A DNA stretch of 16,714 bases. It comes from Ktedonobacteraceae bacterium. GTDB taxonomy: Bacteria; Chloroflexota; Ktedonobacteria; Ktedonobacterales; Ktedonobacteraceae. Location: the NCBI GenBank assembly GCA_014896635.1, contig JADBKA010000102.1, positions 1 through 16,714 of the forward strand, written 5' to 3'. The notes below the pieces were generated by a model. The model made no database searches. It was not told the DNA's origin and worked only from the letters and a program-made list of their open reading frames with translations. A program made the translations under genes and the position numbers. The stretch's first letter is position 1; each line of letters starts with the position of its first letter. This document shows positions 1-5,756 of the stretch, piece after piece.

Positions 1-165
1 CGCGTCCGGGCCATCGTGTTGACATGCGCAGGCCGGACCTTCATCGCCGGTGCGGACATCGGCGAATTTGCTGATCGCAGCGGCACGCTGATGACCACCG
101 ACCCCGATCCGAACGAGCTGATCCAGGCAATCGAAGACGCCGCCAAGCCGGTTGTGGCGGCGATG
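1..165 (+). pseudogene. 5' part of an enoyl-CoA hydratase/isomerase (crotonase-fold) gene, truncated by a junction
   Basis: The frame starting at base 1 encodes a crotonase-type segment. It includes the first oxyanion-hole motif (GRTFIAGADIGEF, bases 31-69) and then the usual approach to the second one, AKPVVAA (bases 142-162). In the family this should continue as an I-H-G-x-A-x-G-G-G motif. Instead the frame reads M-F-G-S-A-R and becomes unrelated sequence until a stop at 283-285. The bases from about 165 onward read on the opposite strand as a FemAB-like gene, so the homology truly ends there. Crotonases hydrate or isomerise acyl-CoA thioesters, and this type is often part of the multifunctional fatty-acid oxidation protein. 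The true start lies left of the window. Family is confident; substrate is not knowable. Confidence 0.7.
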
Positions 166-509
166 TTCGGCTCCGCGCGCAGTACGACTGCTCCCGTTTC
201 GCGTGCGATTTTGTGCGCGTGCTCAAGCAGCGCCGGCAGGGCAGGCGAATCGGGCGATTCGACGGTTGGTCCGCGTGCGCTGTAGAGCCAGCGCAGGCGC
301 AGGACGGGCAGCGGCACAGGATTGACGGTCAACAGCATTGCACCGATCATGTGGCCATCTTGCAGTGCGCCCAGGCGATAGATCGTCGCGCCCAGGTACT
401 TGTTCAGCTCTCCCCACTCGTAGGATTGCAGCAGGTGGCCACGCGACTGAGCCGTCAGGAAGTCGTTCCAGCGTGCTCGATCTGTAATCTCCTCAATAGT
501 GATAGTCAT
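165..509 (-). CDS. FemAB-like aminoacyltransferase (peptidoglycan bridge), N-terminal part only
   Basis: ATG at 509-507 opens a frame of about 115 FemAB-like residues. It has the N-terminal signature R-x-R-W-N-D-F followed by HLLQSYEWGELNKYLGA, then strands ending ETGAVVLRAEPN at base 165. FemA/FemB/FemX enzymes use aminoacyl-tRNA to add amino acids to the peptidoglycan stem peptide at the inner membrane. The full family length is about 330-400 residues, so only the first GNAT-like lobe is here. The frame stays open to the window edge, but beyond base 165 it is merely the antisense of the crotonase gene. The start lies 6 bases after the stop of the upstream GNAT gene, implying one transcript and translational coupling. 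No strong ribosome binding site is visible. Confidence 0.6.
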
Positions 510-515
510 AGGCGA

Positions 516-1076
516 TCACTGCCGCTCCAGAAATTCGCGGCGCAGGATGCTATAGATACGCACATCGTGATACTTGCCGAAACGGAAAATGGCCTCGCGG
601 ATCGTCCCTTCATATTTGAATCCGGCCTTTTCATCGGCGCGCCAGCCGCCAATATTCTCTTCCATATCCTGCGTCTGAATGCGGTTCAGATTCAGCTCCA
701 TAAAGCCGTAGCGCAGCATCAACTTCGTGGCTTCGGTGCCGTAGCCCTTGCCCCACATCGCACGATCCCCGATAATGACATAAAACTCAGCCGTCTGGTT
801 GAGTGTGTTGATATCTTTGAGACCGACCAGGCCCACCAGGCGATTATCTTCTTTGAGCGCTATACCGAAAATAATATGTCCGAAGCTCTTGTACAGGTTC
901 TCCAGCCGCTCTCTGCCGCGAGCGTCGCTGGTAGGATAGACCGAGAAATACCTGCGGATCTCCTCGTCGTTGAGCCAGGTAGAATAGAGGTGGTTATCCT
1001 GCGCTGGTTCGAGCGGGCGCAGGTAGATGCGCTCGCCCACGATGAACGGATTCTGCATATGCGATGTATCTTGCAT
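516..1076 (-). CDS. GNAT N-acetyltransferase, RimJ/RimL-like
   Basis: This 186-residue protein has the Acetyltransf_3 (RimJ/RimL) layout. It opens with ERIYLRPLEPAQ (residues 15-26), then a central strand AEFYVIIGDRAMWGKGYG (97-113) whose W-G-K-G-Y-G forms the acetyl-CoA pyrophosphate loop. It ends with the typical D-E-K-A-G-F (148-153), E-G-x-x-R-E (156-161) and ILRREF (177-182). The family acetylates N-terminal or other amines, including ribosomal proteins, antibiotics and small metabolites; the substrate here is unknown. I chose the ATG at 1076 over an in-frame one at 1106 because an AGGAGAG sits 11 bases before it, while the upstream ATG has none. A promoter lies at 1119-1147 and the gene leads into the FemAB-like gene 6 bases downstream. 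Confidence 0.85.
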   Translation of the reverse strand: MQDTSHMQNPFIVGERIYLRPLEPAQDNHLYSTWLNDEEIRRYFSVYPTSDARGRERLENLYKSFGHIIFGIALKEDNRLVGLVGLKDINTLNQTAEFYVIIGDRAMWGKGYGTEATKLMLRYGFMELNLNRIQTQDMEENIGGWRADEKAGFKYEGTIREAIFRFGKYHDVRIYSILRREFLERQ

Positions 1077-1118
1077 GGAGTGTTCGTCTCTCCTTTCTGC
1101 TTGCATGGTTCGAGGGCC

Positions 1119-1147
1119 AGTATAGCACAGGACAGAGCATGAGGCAA
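1119..1147 (-). promoter_or_regulatory. Sigma-70-type promoter for the GNAT-FemAB operon
   Basis: On the minus strand a -35 box TTGCCT (bases 1147-1142) and a -10 box TATACT (1124-1119) are separated by exactly 17 bases. Transcription would begin near 1112, leaving a leader of about 36 bases that holds the AGGAGAG ribosome binding site. The -35 box lies inside the repeated hairpin element at 1140-1161. Confidence 0.5.
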
Positions 1148-1161
1148 TTTGACGGGCCTCG
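1140..1161. repeat. Short dispersed hairpin repeat, copy 1
   Basis: GAGGCAATTTGA followed by CGGGCCTC forms a GAGGC/GCCTC stem. The same two blocks recur at 4056-4083 with six extra bases between them. Two copies in separate intergenic regions suggest a small dispersed repeat or a common regulatory element. Confidence 0.4.
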
Positions 1162-1230
1162 AGGCGGACCTTCTGTACCGGGCCATGATGTTCTGTTCTT
1201 TTTTCATTGTAGCAGGCCCTTCTGATTCAT

Positions 1231-1783
1231 CTAGCGGTCCTGGGCCAGCAGCCGTTGCAGGCAGGCACCGGCAAACTTCTGCATAATCAGCAGAATGCCC
1301 AGGTCGAGCAACAAAATGATCAACAGAGCCAGCAAGAATGAAAATTGCCATATCAGCAGACACATGATAGCGAAACAGAAACAATAGCGCGCTTACTCTC
1401 TCAGGTCGTAGCTGGAGGAGCAGCGCGCACATGCCGCTCATGAGCGACTCTCTATTGCTGATCACCAGCAGGCAGAGCAGCCCGGCGATAACCGCTGTGC
1501 CGATACGAGTTTTGATGCGCTCGCGCGGCAAAAGGTAGCGGCAGAATAATAGACCGGCAAGCAAGAATACCAGTGCAGCGACAATATTGCCCATTTGCAA
1601 TAGAAGCAACCAGACCAGTGCGTTGATAGCGGGCGTGGAGAAAAAAAGCCATCCCAGTACGAACGGCTGGAATAATACAAACAACAAAAGATTCTTTATA
1701 AAAAACAGAATAATGAGCGCACGAAAATGCCAGGTAGGTGAAAGCGGCAATGTAAATTGCACCATTGCCTCTTCGCCGCTCAA
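1231..1783 (-). pseudogene. Small multi-pass membrane protein, frameshifted
   Basis: The frame from a TTG at 1783 (ATG at 1765) encodes a very hydrophobic protein. It has SPTWHFRALIILFFIKNLLL, then three more hydrophobic stretches, as far as LLCLLVISNRES. Around base 1393-1345 the reading frame switches: the first frame continues as ordinary soluble-looking sequence, whereas another frame, opening after a stop at 1393-1395, encodes WQFSFLLALLIILLLDLG and a natural end LQRLLAQDR with TAG at 1231-1233. Read across the shift, this is one protein of about 180-190 residues with five or so membrane spans. I do not recognise the family. Its 5' end overlaps the end of the MerR-like frame and has no clear ribosome binding site, so it may originally have been the C-terminal part of that protein. 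The shift could also be a sequencing or assembly error. Confidence 0.5.
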
Positions 1784-1806
1784 TGCCTGCCGTATACCCG
1801 ATAGAC

Positions 1807-2163
1807 CTATTCCCCCCCAGACCGAGCCAGGTAGTGAGACAGAGAGACCATAGTCCTGTTGTCACAGTCGCCTGACCCTGGGCCTGCCATGACCGGATTC
1901 CTGCCAGTAGTTGGATGCTCCACGCTCTCAAGCGAATTGTTATCGAGCAATGCCTTGATCTTACGCCGCCGCTCTTCCAGGGAGTGTATCTGGACACCCA
2001 GTTCTTCATCCAGCGATTGCAGAACTTCTCGTAGTGTGCGTTTCTGGCAAGAATCGCCGAGAACTATCTTAATCTGCTGTAAGGAGAGGCCAAACTCCTG
2101 TAAGCGTTTGATGTGATATAGGCGCAGTACAAGAGAACGGCTTGAAATTGCCCGGCTCGCTGG
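1807..2163 (-). pseudogene. MerR-family regulator remnant lacking its helix-turn-helix start
   Basis: The minus-strand frame running to TAG at 1809-1807 contains LRLYHIKRLQEFGLSLQQIK (from base 2127). This is the second half of the MerR DNA-binding domain, where the family reads L-x-x-L-x-x-I-x-x-L-x-x-L-G-x-S-L-x-x-I. A dimerisation helix rich in E, R and K follows (LDEELGVQIHSLEERRRKI). The preceding 45 or so residues, including the helix-turn-helix and the L-R-Y-Y motif, are missing: upstream codons give only a short PHPASRAISS-like piece and then a stop (TGA near 2180). No in-frame ATG exists, so the gene cannot make a normal MerR protein. The frame closes just after a seven-G run at 1812-1818, beyond which the membrane-protein frame opens. 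Confidence 0.6.
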
Positions 2164-2195
2164 ATGAGGCCTCTTCCCATGTTGTCAGGAGAGAG

Positions 2196-2206
2196 AAGCA
2201 AAGATC
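2196..2206 (+). repeat. 11-bp direct repeat bounding the TetR/oxidoreductase module, left copy
   Basis: AAGCAAAGATC occurs here and again at 3981-3991, directly after the oxidoreductase gene. The pair brackets the two-gene module. It could be chance or a scar of insertion. Confidence 0.25.
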
Positions 2207-2212
2207 TGGGAC

Positions 2213-2241
2213 TTGCTTTTTTGACTGATTGGTAATAAAAT
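2213..2241 (+). promoter_or_regulatory. tetR promoter with the operator in its spacer
   Basis: A -35 box TTGCTT (2213-2218) and a -10 box TAAAAT (2236-2241) lie 17 bases apart. The spacer carries the palindrome-like TGACTGATTGGTAA (2222-2235), which matches the operator before the oxidoreductase gene. Repressor bound there would cover the promoter, which fits autorepression. The -10 box ends six bases before the ATG at 2248. Confidence 0.6.
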
Positions 2242-2247
2242 AGAGGT

Positions 2248-2841
2248 ATGGGAAAATCAGAAACCCCCTTAGGACGCCCAAGAGAGTTCGAGGCGGATGT
2301 GGTCCTGGATGCAGCTATGCATCAGTTCTGGAAGCATGGCTATCACGCAACATCCTTGACAGATTTGACATCCGCGACGGGACTCCATCGAGGCAGTCTG
2401 TATGGCGCATTTGGTGATAAGCATCAATTGTTTCTCGCTGTGCTTCAACGCTACTCGCACGTGAGTCTGGCCGCTCTCGATGCTGACCTGCAAGCTGAGG
2501 TATCGCCACTTGCTGGCATCCGCCGGTATCTGCTCAGGCAGGCTGCTCAGGCTACTACTGGACGTGGCTGTCTTATTGCCAACACCACGCTGGAATTACT
2601 TCCAGGCGATCAAGAGGTAGCAGATGCGATTGCAGTCCATCAACGTAGCATTGAAGATAGACTGGTGAGTGTACTGGAGCAGGCACGTGTAATCGGTGAG
2701 ATCTCTGGCAGACACTCAACACATGTTCTTGCACGCTACCTGCTTACAGTCGCTCAAGGGTTGTGGGAGGCAGGGAGAACCACGTCCGATATCCAGAGGT
2801 TGTCTGAGGTCATCGACGCAGCTCTTGACGGACTTTCATGA
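2248..2841 (+). CDS. TetR/AcrR-family transcriptional repressor
   Basis: This 197-residue protein has the standard TetR N-terminus. GRPREFEADVVLDAAMHQFW (residues 9-28) is followed by the helix-turn-helix TSLTDLTSATGLHRGSLYGAF (36-55 region) and DKHQLFLAVL. The C-terminal ligand and dimer domain holds the motif GRGCLIANT (105-113), typical of the NemR/AcuR-like subgroup, in which a cysteine at about this place (Cys106 in E. coli NemR) senses electrophiles or hypochlorite. Here it is Cys108. The oxidoreductase gene 137 bases downstream shares its operator, so this protein very likely represses both. The ATG at 2248 is needed to keep the GRPREF motif. The only Shine-Dalgarno-like bases (AGAGG) sit one base before it, too close, and the -10 box is six bases away, suggesting a leaderless message. 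The inducer is unknown. Confidence 0.9.
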   Translation: MGKSETPLGRPREFEADVVLDAAMHQFWKHGYHATSLTDLTSATGLHRGSLYGAFGDKHQLFLAVLQRYSHVSLAALDADLQAEVSPLAGIRRYLLRQAAQATTGRGCLIANTTLELLPGDQEVADAIAVHQRSIEDRLVSVLEQARVIGEISGRHSTHVLARYLLTVAQGLWEAGRTTSDIQRLSEVIDAALDGLS

Positions 2842-2942
2842 GAATCTCCTGTACCGCTTCTCATGCTTCTGGGGAACGATTGTCGTCGAGGCGGGTTAAC
2901 GAAACAAAGGGATTCTGATTTCTCTTTTTTTAGGATACTTTT

Positions 2943-2956
2943 TGACCGATTAGTCA
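2943..2956 (+). promoter_or_regulatory. TetR operator before the oxidoreductase gene
   Basis: TGACCGATTAGTCA is a near-perfect 14-bp palindrome (TGAC and GTCA arms are perfect). It matches the tetR promoter site TGACTGATTGGTAA at 11 of 14 positions, and the matching extends upstream into a shared run of Ts. Promoter boxes here are weak: a GATACT / TGAATT pair at 2934/2957 is the best fit by alignment with the tetR promoter. Confidence 0.6.
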
Positions 2957-2978
2957 TGAATTACAGAGAGGATACGTT

Positions 2979-3974
2979 ATGTACAGTGTTTCATCCCGAA
3001 CAGTGGCCCGGACAAGAGCGGTGGTTTTAGAACAATTCGGTTCCGCTGACGTCTTGCATACAACCACCGTTGCGCTGCCACCTGTTGATCGAGGGCAGGT
3101 CCGCTTGCGGGTACTGGCCGCCGCTGTCAACCCTGTCGATCTGGGCACACGAGCTGGAAACATTATCCAGGGAGCTGTCTATCCTGCTCTTGCTGCCCAT
3201 TTCCCCATGATTCTTGGCTGGGATGCAGCCGGAGTTGTCGAGGAAATCGGTGCTGACGTTCTCAACTGGAAGATAGGGGATCATGTCATCACGATGATTC
3301 ATCAACCTGCGACGCAATCTGGCACCTATGCCGAGCAGATCGTGGTAGATGCCGAACAACTGGCTCCCTGGCCGGGAACACATGAGCCTGCTGTTGCGGC
3401 TGCACTCCCGCTTGCCGGTTTGACAGCACTCCAGGCAATCACTGCCCTTCGTCTCTCTCCTGGAGAGAAGGTGTTCATTAACGGTCCACTGGGTGCGGTA
3501 GGAAGCCTGGCCGCGCAACTTGCTATTCACGCAGGAGCGCAGGTTGTGGGAGTTGTGCGGCCAGCCGAAAGAGAGCAGGCACGAGCACTCGGAATTACAT
3601 GGACGGTTGATCGTGATAGTGATCTTGTCCGCCAGGTCCGGGACGTCACTGGCGGGCCTGTTGATGCTGCACTCGATGTAGTTGGTGGTTCTGTCGCAGT
3701 AGCAACACTGGATACTGTTCGTAATGGAGGTCGGTATGCGACCGTTATTCCCCGCCTTGAAGCAGGAGGTCCCTGCGTTCCAATTCGTTCCATCATCCCA
3801 CAGATAATCTATATCGTACCCGATCCGAAAGGACTGCGTAAACTCTCTGAACTTCTGGGGAAAGGGATTTTATCCATCCGCATTGGAGCGACTTTTCCCC
3901 TCGATCAAGCAGCAGAGGCCCATCGTCTTGCTGAAAGCCACCGTGCCTCTGGAAAAGTTGTCCTCATCCCCTGA
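2979..3974 (+). CDS. Medium-chain dehydrogenase/reductase, NADP-dependent quinone-oxidoreductase type
   Basis: This 331-residue protein has the zinc-independent MDR fold. A GroES-like N-terminal half contains AAVNPVDLG (48-56), LGWDAAGVVEEIG (79-91) and the G-D-x-V turn (100-103). The nucleotide-binding half follows, with FINGPLGAVGSLAAQLA (166-182) standing in for the usual A-x-x-G-x-V-G loop. No zinc-ligand cysteines are present, as in quinone oxidoreductases and related enone/quinone reductases. Such enzymes reduce quinones or alpha,beta-unsaturated carbonyls with NADPH in the cytoplasm. A good ribosome binding site (AGAGAGGA, 2964-2971) lies 7 bases before the ATG. The shared TetR operator suggests induction by a reactive electrophile. 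The exact substrate cannot be told from sequence. Confidence 0.88.
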   Translation: MYSVSSRTVARTRAVVLEQFGSADVLHTTTVALPPVDRGQVRLRVLAAAVNPVDLGTRAGNIIQGAVYPALAAHFPMILGWDAAGVVEEIGADVLNWKIGDHVITMIHQPATQSGTYAEQIVVDAEQLAPWPGTHEPAVAAALPLAGLTALQAITALRLSPGEKVFINGPLGAVGSLAAQLAIHAGAQVVGVVRPAEREQARALGITWTVDRDSDLVRQVRDVTGGPVDAALDVVGGSVAVATLDTVRNGGRYATVIPRLEAGGPCVPIRSIIPQIIYIVPDPKGLRKLSELLGKGILSIRIGATFPLDQAAEAHRLAESHRASGKVVLIP

Positions 3975-3980
3975 AAGTAA

Positions 3981-3991
3981 AAGCAAAGATC
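3981..3991 (+). repeat. 11-bp direct repeat bounding the TetR/oxidoreductase module, right copy
   Basis: AAGCAAAGATC, identical to bases 2196-2206, starts 6 bases after the oxidoreductase stop codon. Confidence 0.25.
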
Positions 3992-4003
3992 GATTGGGGT
4001 AAA

Positions 4004-4038
4004 AGGGGTCCAGGAGAGCGTATGTCTCCTGGCCTCCT
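4004..4038. terminator. Hairpin between convergent genes
   Basis: CCAGGAGA (4010-4017) pairs with TCTCCTGG (4025-4032) around a 7-base loop. The stem extends by five more pairs (including one G-T) after a single mismatch, to 4004/4038. On the minus strand it is followed by TTTT (4004-4001), so it best serves the lipoprotein gene ending at 4130. On the plus strand it may end the oxidoreductase message, although no T run follows there. Confidence 0.5.
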
Positions 4039-4055
4039 CCTAGCAGTGCTTTATT

Positions 4056-4083
4056 TGAGGCAATTTGATGGCAACGGGCCTCA
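4056..4083. repeat. Short dispersed hairpin repeat, copy 2
   Basis: TGAGGCAATTTGA, then TGGCAA, then CGGGCCTCA forms a TGAGGC/GCCTCA hairpin. It matches the element at 1140-1161 apart from the six-base insertion. It lies between the convergent oxidoreductase and lipoprotein genes. Confidence 0.4.
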
Positions 4084-4129
4084 ATGTGTGGTTCCTGACC
4101 TGACGCTATTATGCTATTTTATTTTCATC

Positions 4130-5395
4130 TTACATTGCCGTCCAGCCGGCGAGCATGGCATCGGCTGAAACGATTGTTGGTGTCCCCCCGTTCATAGAGC
4201 CGATCAGCAGTGCGAAAATCTGCCTGGCGGGTGTGATTGTCCGTACCTGTACAGCGTAGGTTGTGCCGTCGCGGGAGACCGTTGACCAGGTGTAGCGGCT
4301 GTAGAGATTAAACATCAACATTTCATCTGCCTTACTGGTGGTGAGCCTGGTGAGGCCGGCGCCATCGGTATTGATTTTCCACAGTCCGTTGTGGCTGCTA
4401 TCAACGTTGGCAACGCCAGTATTCTCTATTGCAAACAAGAGTGTTGTACGAGAGGCGACGCGCAGCGTAGTAATTGCATAGGCGGGCGTCTGATAGATGG
4501 TTTGAGATGTACCACCGGTGGCCGGTTGCACACGAATGCTGCTGGGGCCTGTATGCTCTGGTATAGCAAACTGGCACTCGCTGGTAAACAGGCGCGTACC
4601 ATCAATGCTGCTGTCGAAATCTCCACAGAGAGTGGGAGAACTGAGAACCTGTTGTAATGCCCCGCTGTTGCTATCAAACAGATACAGATGGAGCAGCGGC
4701 GGCGTCTCGCTGCCTCTAATGAGGCCGGACAGGTACAGGCGCGTGTTATCCAGCCAGGTGCGCGGAACATAATCCAGATCCGCACTGGCGCGGACGATGA
4801 CTCGCTGCGCTCCCGTAGCCACTGTGAGCAAAGAGACGTTCTGCTTCTCCGTGAAGGCTACGTGTTTCTGATCGGGCGACCACTCGATGTCAGCGATGCC
4901 ACTTTGTGTACCGCCGGTGGAGCAGTACAGCGTCTGCAAACCCTGACCATCCATACGGACCAGTTGCAGAGAAGAATGATCGGAGAAAAGCGTGACAAAA
5001 AGCACCCACTGACCATCTGCTGAAACCTGGGCTTCAGCGACAGACGCCTGCGACAGACTCACAATGGTTGTTGCGCTGCGAGTGGTGATGTCGTAGCGTT
5101 TGAGTATGCTGCCCTGCTGCTGTTTTTCCACGTACACGACATTGGCACGATTGGTATGGCTACCCGGCGCCAGCGGAGCCATAACGGCGGCGCGTGCGGT
5201 TCCTGCGGGTGGGCAACTGGTCTGTGTTGTGGGCATAGGCGCAGTGGTAGGAGTCATTGTAATGCCGAGCGATGGCGTTCCAGATTGTTCTGAGGGCGAA
5301 GTTCCCGCGCATGCTGCCAGGAGCAGAATAAGCGGCAGAACGATACTGAGTGAGACGACAAGACATCGGTGGAATACATCCCTACATGTTTTCAT
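4130..5395 (-). CDS. Secreted lipoprotein with TolB/WD40-like beta-propeller
   Basis: This 421-residue protein starts with a type II signal peptide. A positively charged start is followed by a hydrophobic run VVSLSIVLPLILLLAAC, giving lipobox L-A-A-C with Cys29 as the lipid-anchored residue. A low-complexity Ser/Thr/Pro linker (about 30-65) comes next. The rest shows repeated propeller-blade motifs, such as QVSADGQWVLFV, IEWSPDQKHVAF and VSRDGTTYAVQV, like the PD40 repeats of TolB-type propellers. It is likely anchored to the outer face of the membrane and may bind a partner protein or ligand; no catalytic motif is visible. A strong ribosome binding site (GGGAGGGGAG) precedes the ATG by about 4 bases. 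It is transcribed alone, divergently from ruvB. The fold is a good guess; the role is unknown. Confidence 0.75.
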   Translation of the reverse strand: MKTCRDVFHRCLVVSLSIVLPLILLLAACAGTSPSEQSGTPSLGITMTPTTAPMPTTQTSCPPAGTARAAVMAPLAPGSHTNRANVVYVEKQQQGSILKRYDITTRSATTIVSLSQASVAEAQVSADGQWVLFVTLFSDHSSLQLVRMDGQGLQTLYCSTGGTQSGIADIEWSPDQKHVAFTEKQNVSLLTVATGAQRVIVRASADLDYVPRTWLDNTRLYLSGLIRGSETPPLLHLYLFDSNSGALQQVLSSPTLCGDFDSSIDGTRLFTSECQFAIPEHTGPSSIRVQPATGGTSQTIYQTPAYAITTLRVASRTTLLFAIENTGVANVDSSHNGLWKINTDGAGLTRLTTSKADEMLMFNLYSRYTWSTVSRDGTTYAVQVRTITPARQIFALLIGSMNGGTPTIVSADAMLAGWTAM

Positions 5396-5448
5396 CTTTC
5401 TCCCCTCCCTTACTAAGCAGAAGCGTCTCTTTCTTCAGGGTGTATTTT

Positions 5449-5476
5449 AACAATAGTAATATAACAATAGTAATAT
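5449..5476. repeat. Perfect 14-bp tandem duplication, AT-rich
   Basis: AACAATAGTAATAT occurs twice in direct succession. It lies about 55-80 bases upstream of the lipoprotein start, where its promoter should be. On the minus strand it supplies TTGTTA and TAAAAT-like boxes but no well-spaced pair. The rest of the 5396-5756 gap holds the ruvB control region. Confidence 0.7.
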
Positions 5477-5597
5477 AAGAGAATAAGAGAAAACGATCAC
5501 GATGATCTCTCAATTTTCGCGTTTTTTCTCACAGGCCGGACACAGATAGTTCTTAGCTCACGGCTGAAACTTCTGATGCTATCGTAATAAACGTGTG

Positions 5598-5609
5598 GAA
5601 CACCGGTTT
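5598..5609. promoter_or_regulatory. LexA-like half-palindrome GAAC-N4-GTTT, distal
   Basis: GAACACCGGTTT differs by one base from the GAAC-N4-GTTC SOS box known from Bacillus and actinobacteria. It is the same 12-mer, bar one base, as the site at 5728. It lies 159 bases before the ruvB start codon. Confidence 0.35.
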
Positions 5610-5683
5610 TAGAAGAGAATTTTGACGAAAAATCGCCGGGTTTTGCTATTTGCCATCTGCGCGGTATGCTATGGAAATGTGAC

Positions 5684-5712
5684 TCGACGCCCGCATGAAA
5701 CTCTGATATAAT
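5684..5712 (+). promoter_or_regulatory. ruvB promoter
   Basis: A -35 box TCGACG (5684-5689) and a perfect -10 box TATAAT (5707-5712) are separated by 17 bases. Transcription should start near 5719, giving a leader of about 38 bases before the ruvB ATG. Confidence 0.7.
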
Positions 5713-5747
5713 CAAGGTAACGTGATAGAACACCAGTTTCATGCGGG
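5690..5747. repeat. Perfect 13-bp inverted repeat around the ruvB promoter
   Basis: CCCGCATGAAACT (5690-5702) is the exact reverse complement of AGTTTCATGCGGG (5735-5747). The left arm fills most of the -35/-10 spacer. The right arm overlaps the LexA-like box and the first Gs of the ribosome binding site. Confidence 0.75.
5728..5740. promoter_or_regulatory. LexA-like site at the ruvB transcription start
   Basis: GAACACCAGTTTC resembles GAAC-N4-GTTC. It lies about 10 bases after the predicted transcription start, where a bound repressor would block transcription. ruvB is an SOS gene in many bacteria, which makes the match more believable. Confidence 0.45.
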
Positions 5748-5756
5748 GAGATAATC

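Noticed and set aside
213..1142. Long open frame on the plus strand (309 residues)
   Set aside because: It is the antisense of the GNAT and FemAB-like genes; the minus-strand products match known families and have ribosome binding sites.
1452..2009. 185-residue open frame on the minus strand
   Set aside because: It runs in a third frame across the MerR remnant and membrane protein; its sequence is basic and shows no fold, whereas the other two frames show family features.
3027..3530. 167-residue open frame antisense to the oxidoreductase
   Set aside because: No family likeness or ribosome binding site; the oxidoreductase frame is intact.
5497..5742. 81-residue minus-strand open frame upstream of ruvB
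   Set aside because: It overlaps the ruvB promoter, and its sequence resembles no family and has no good ribosome binding site.
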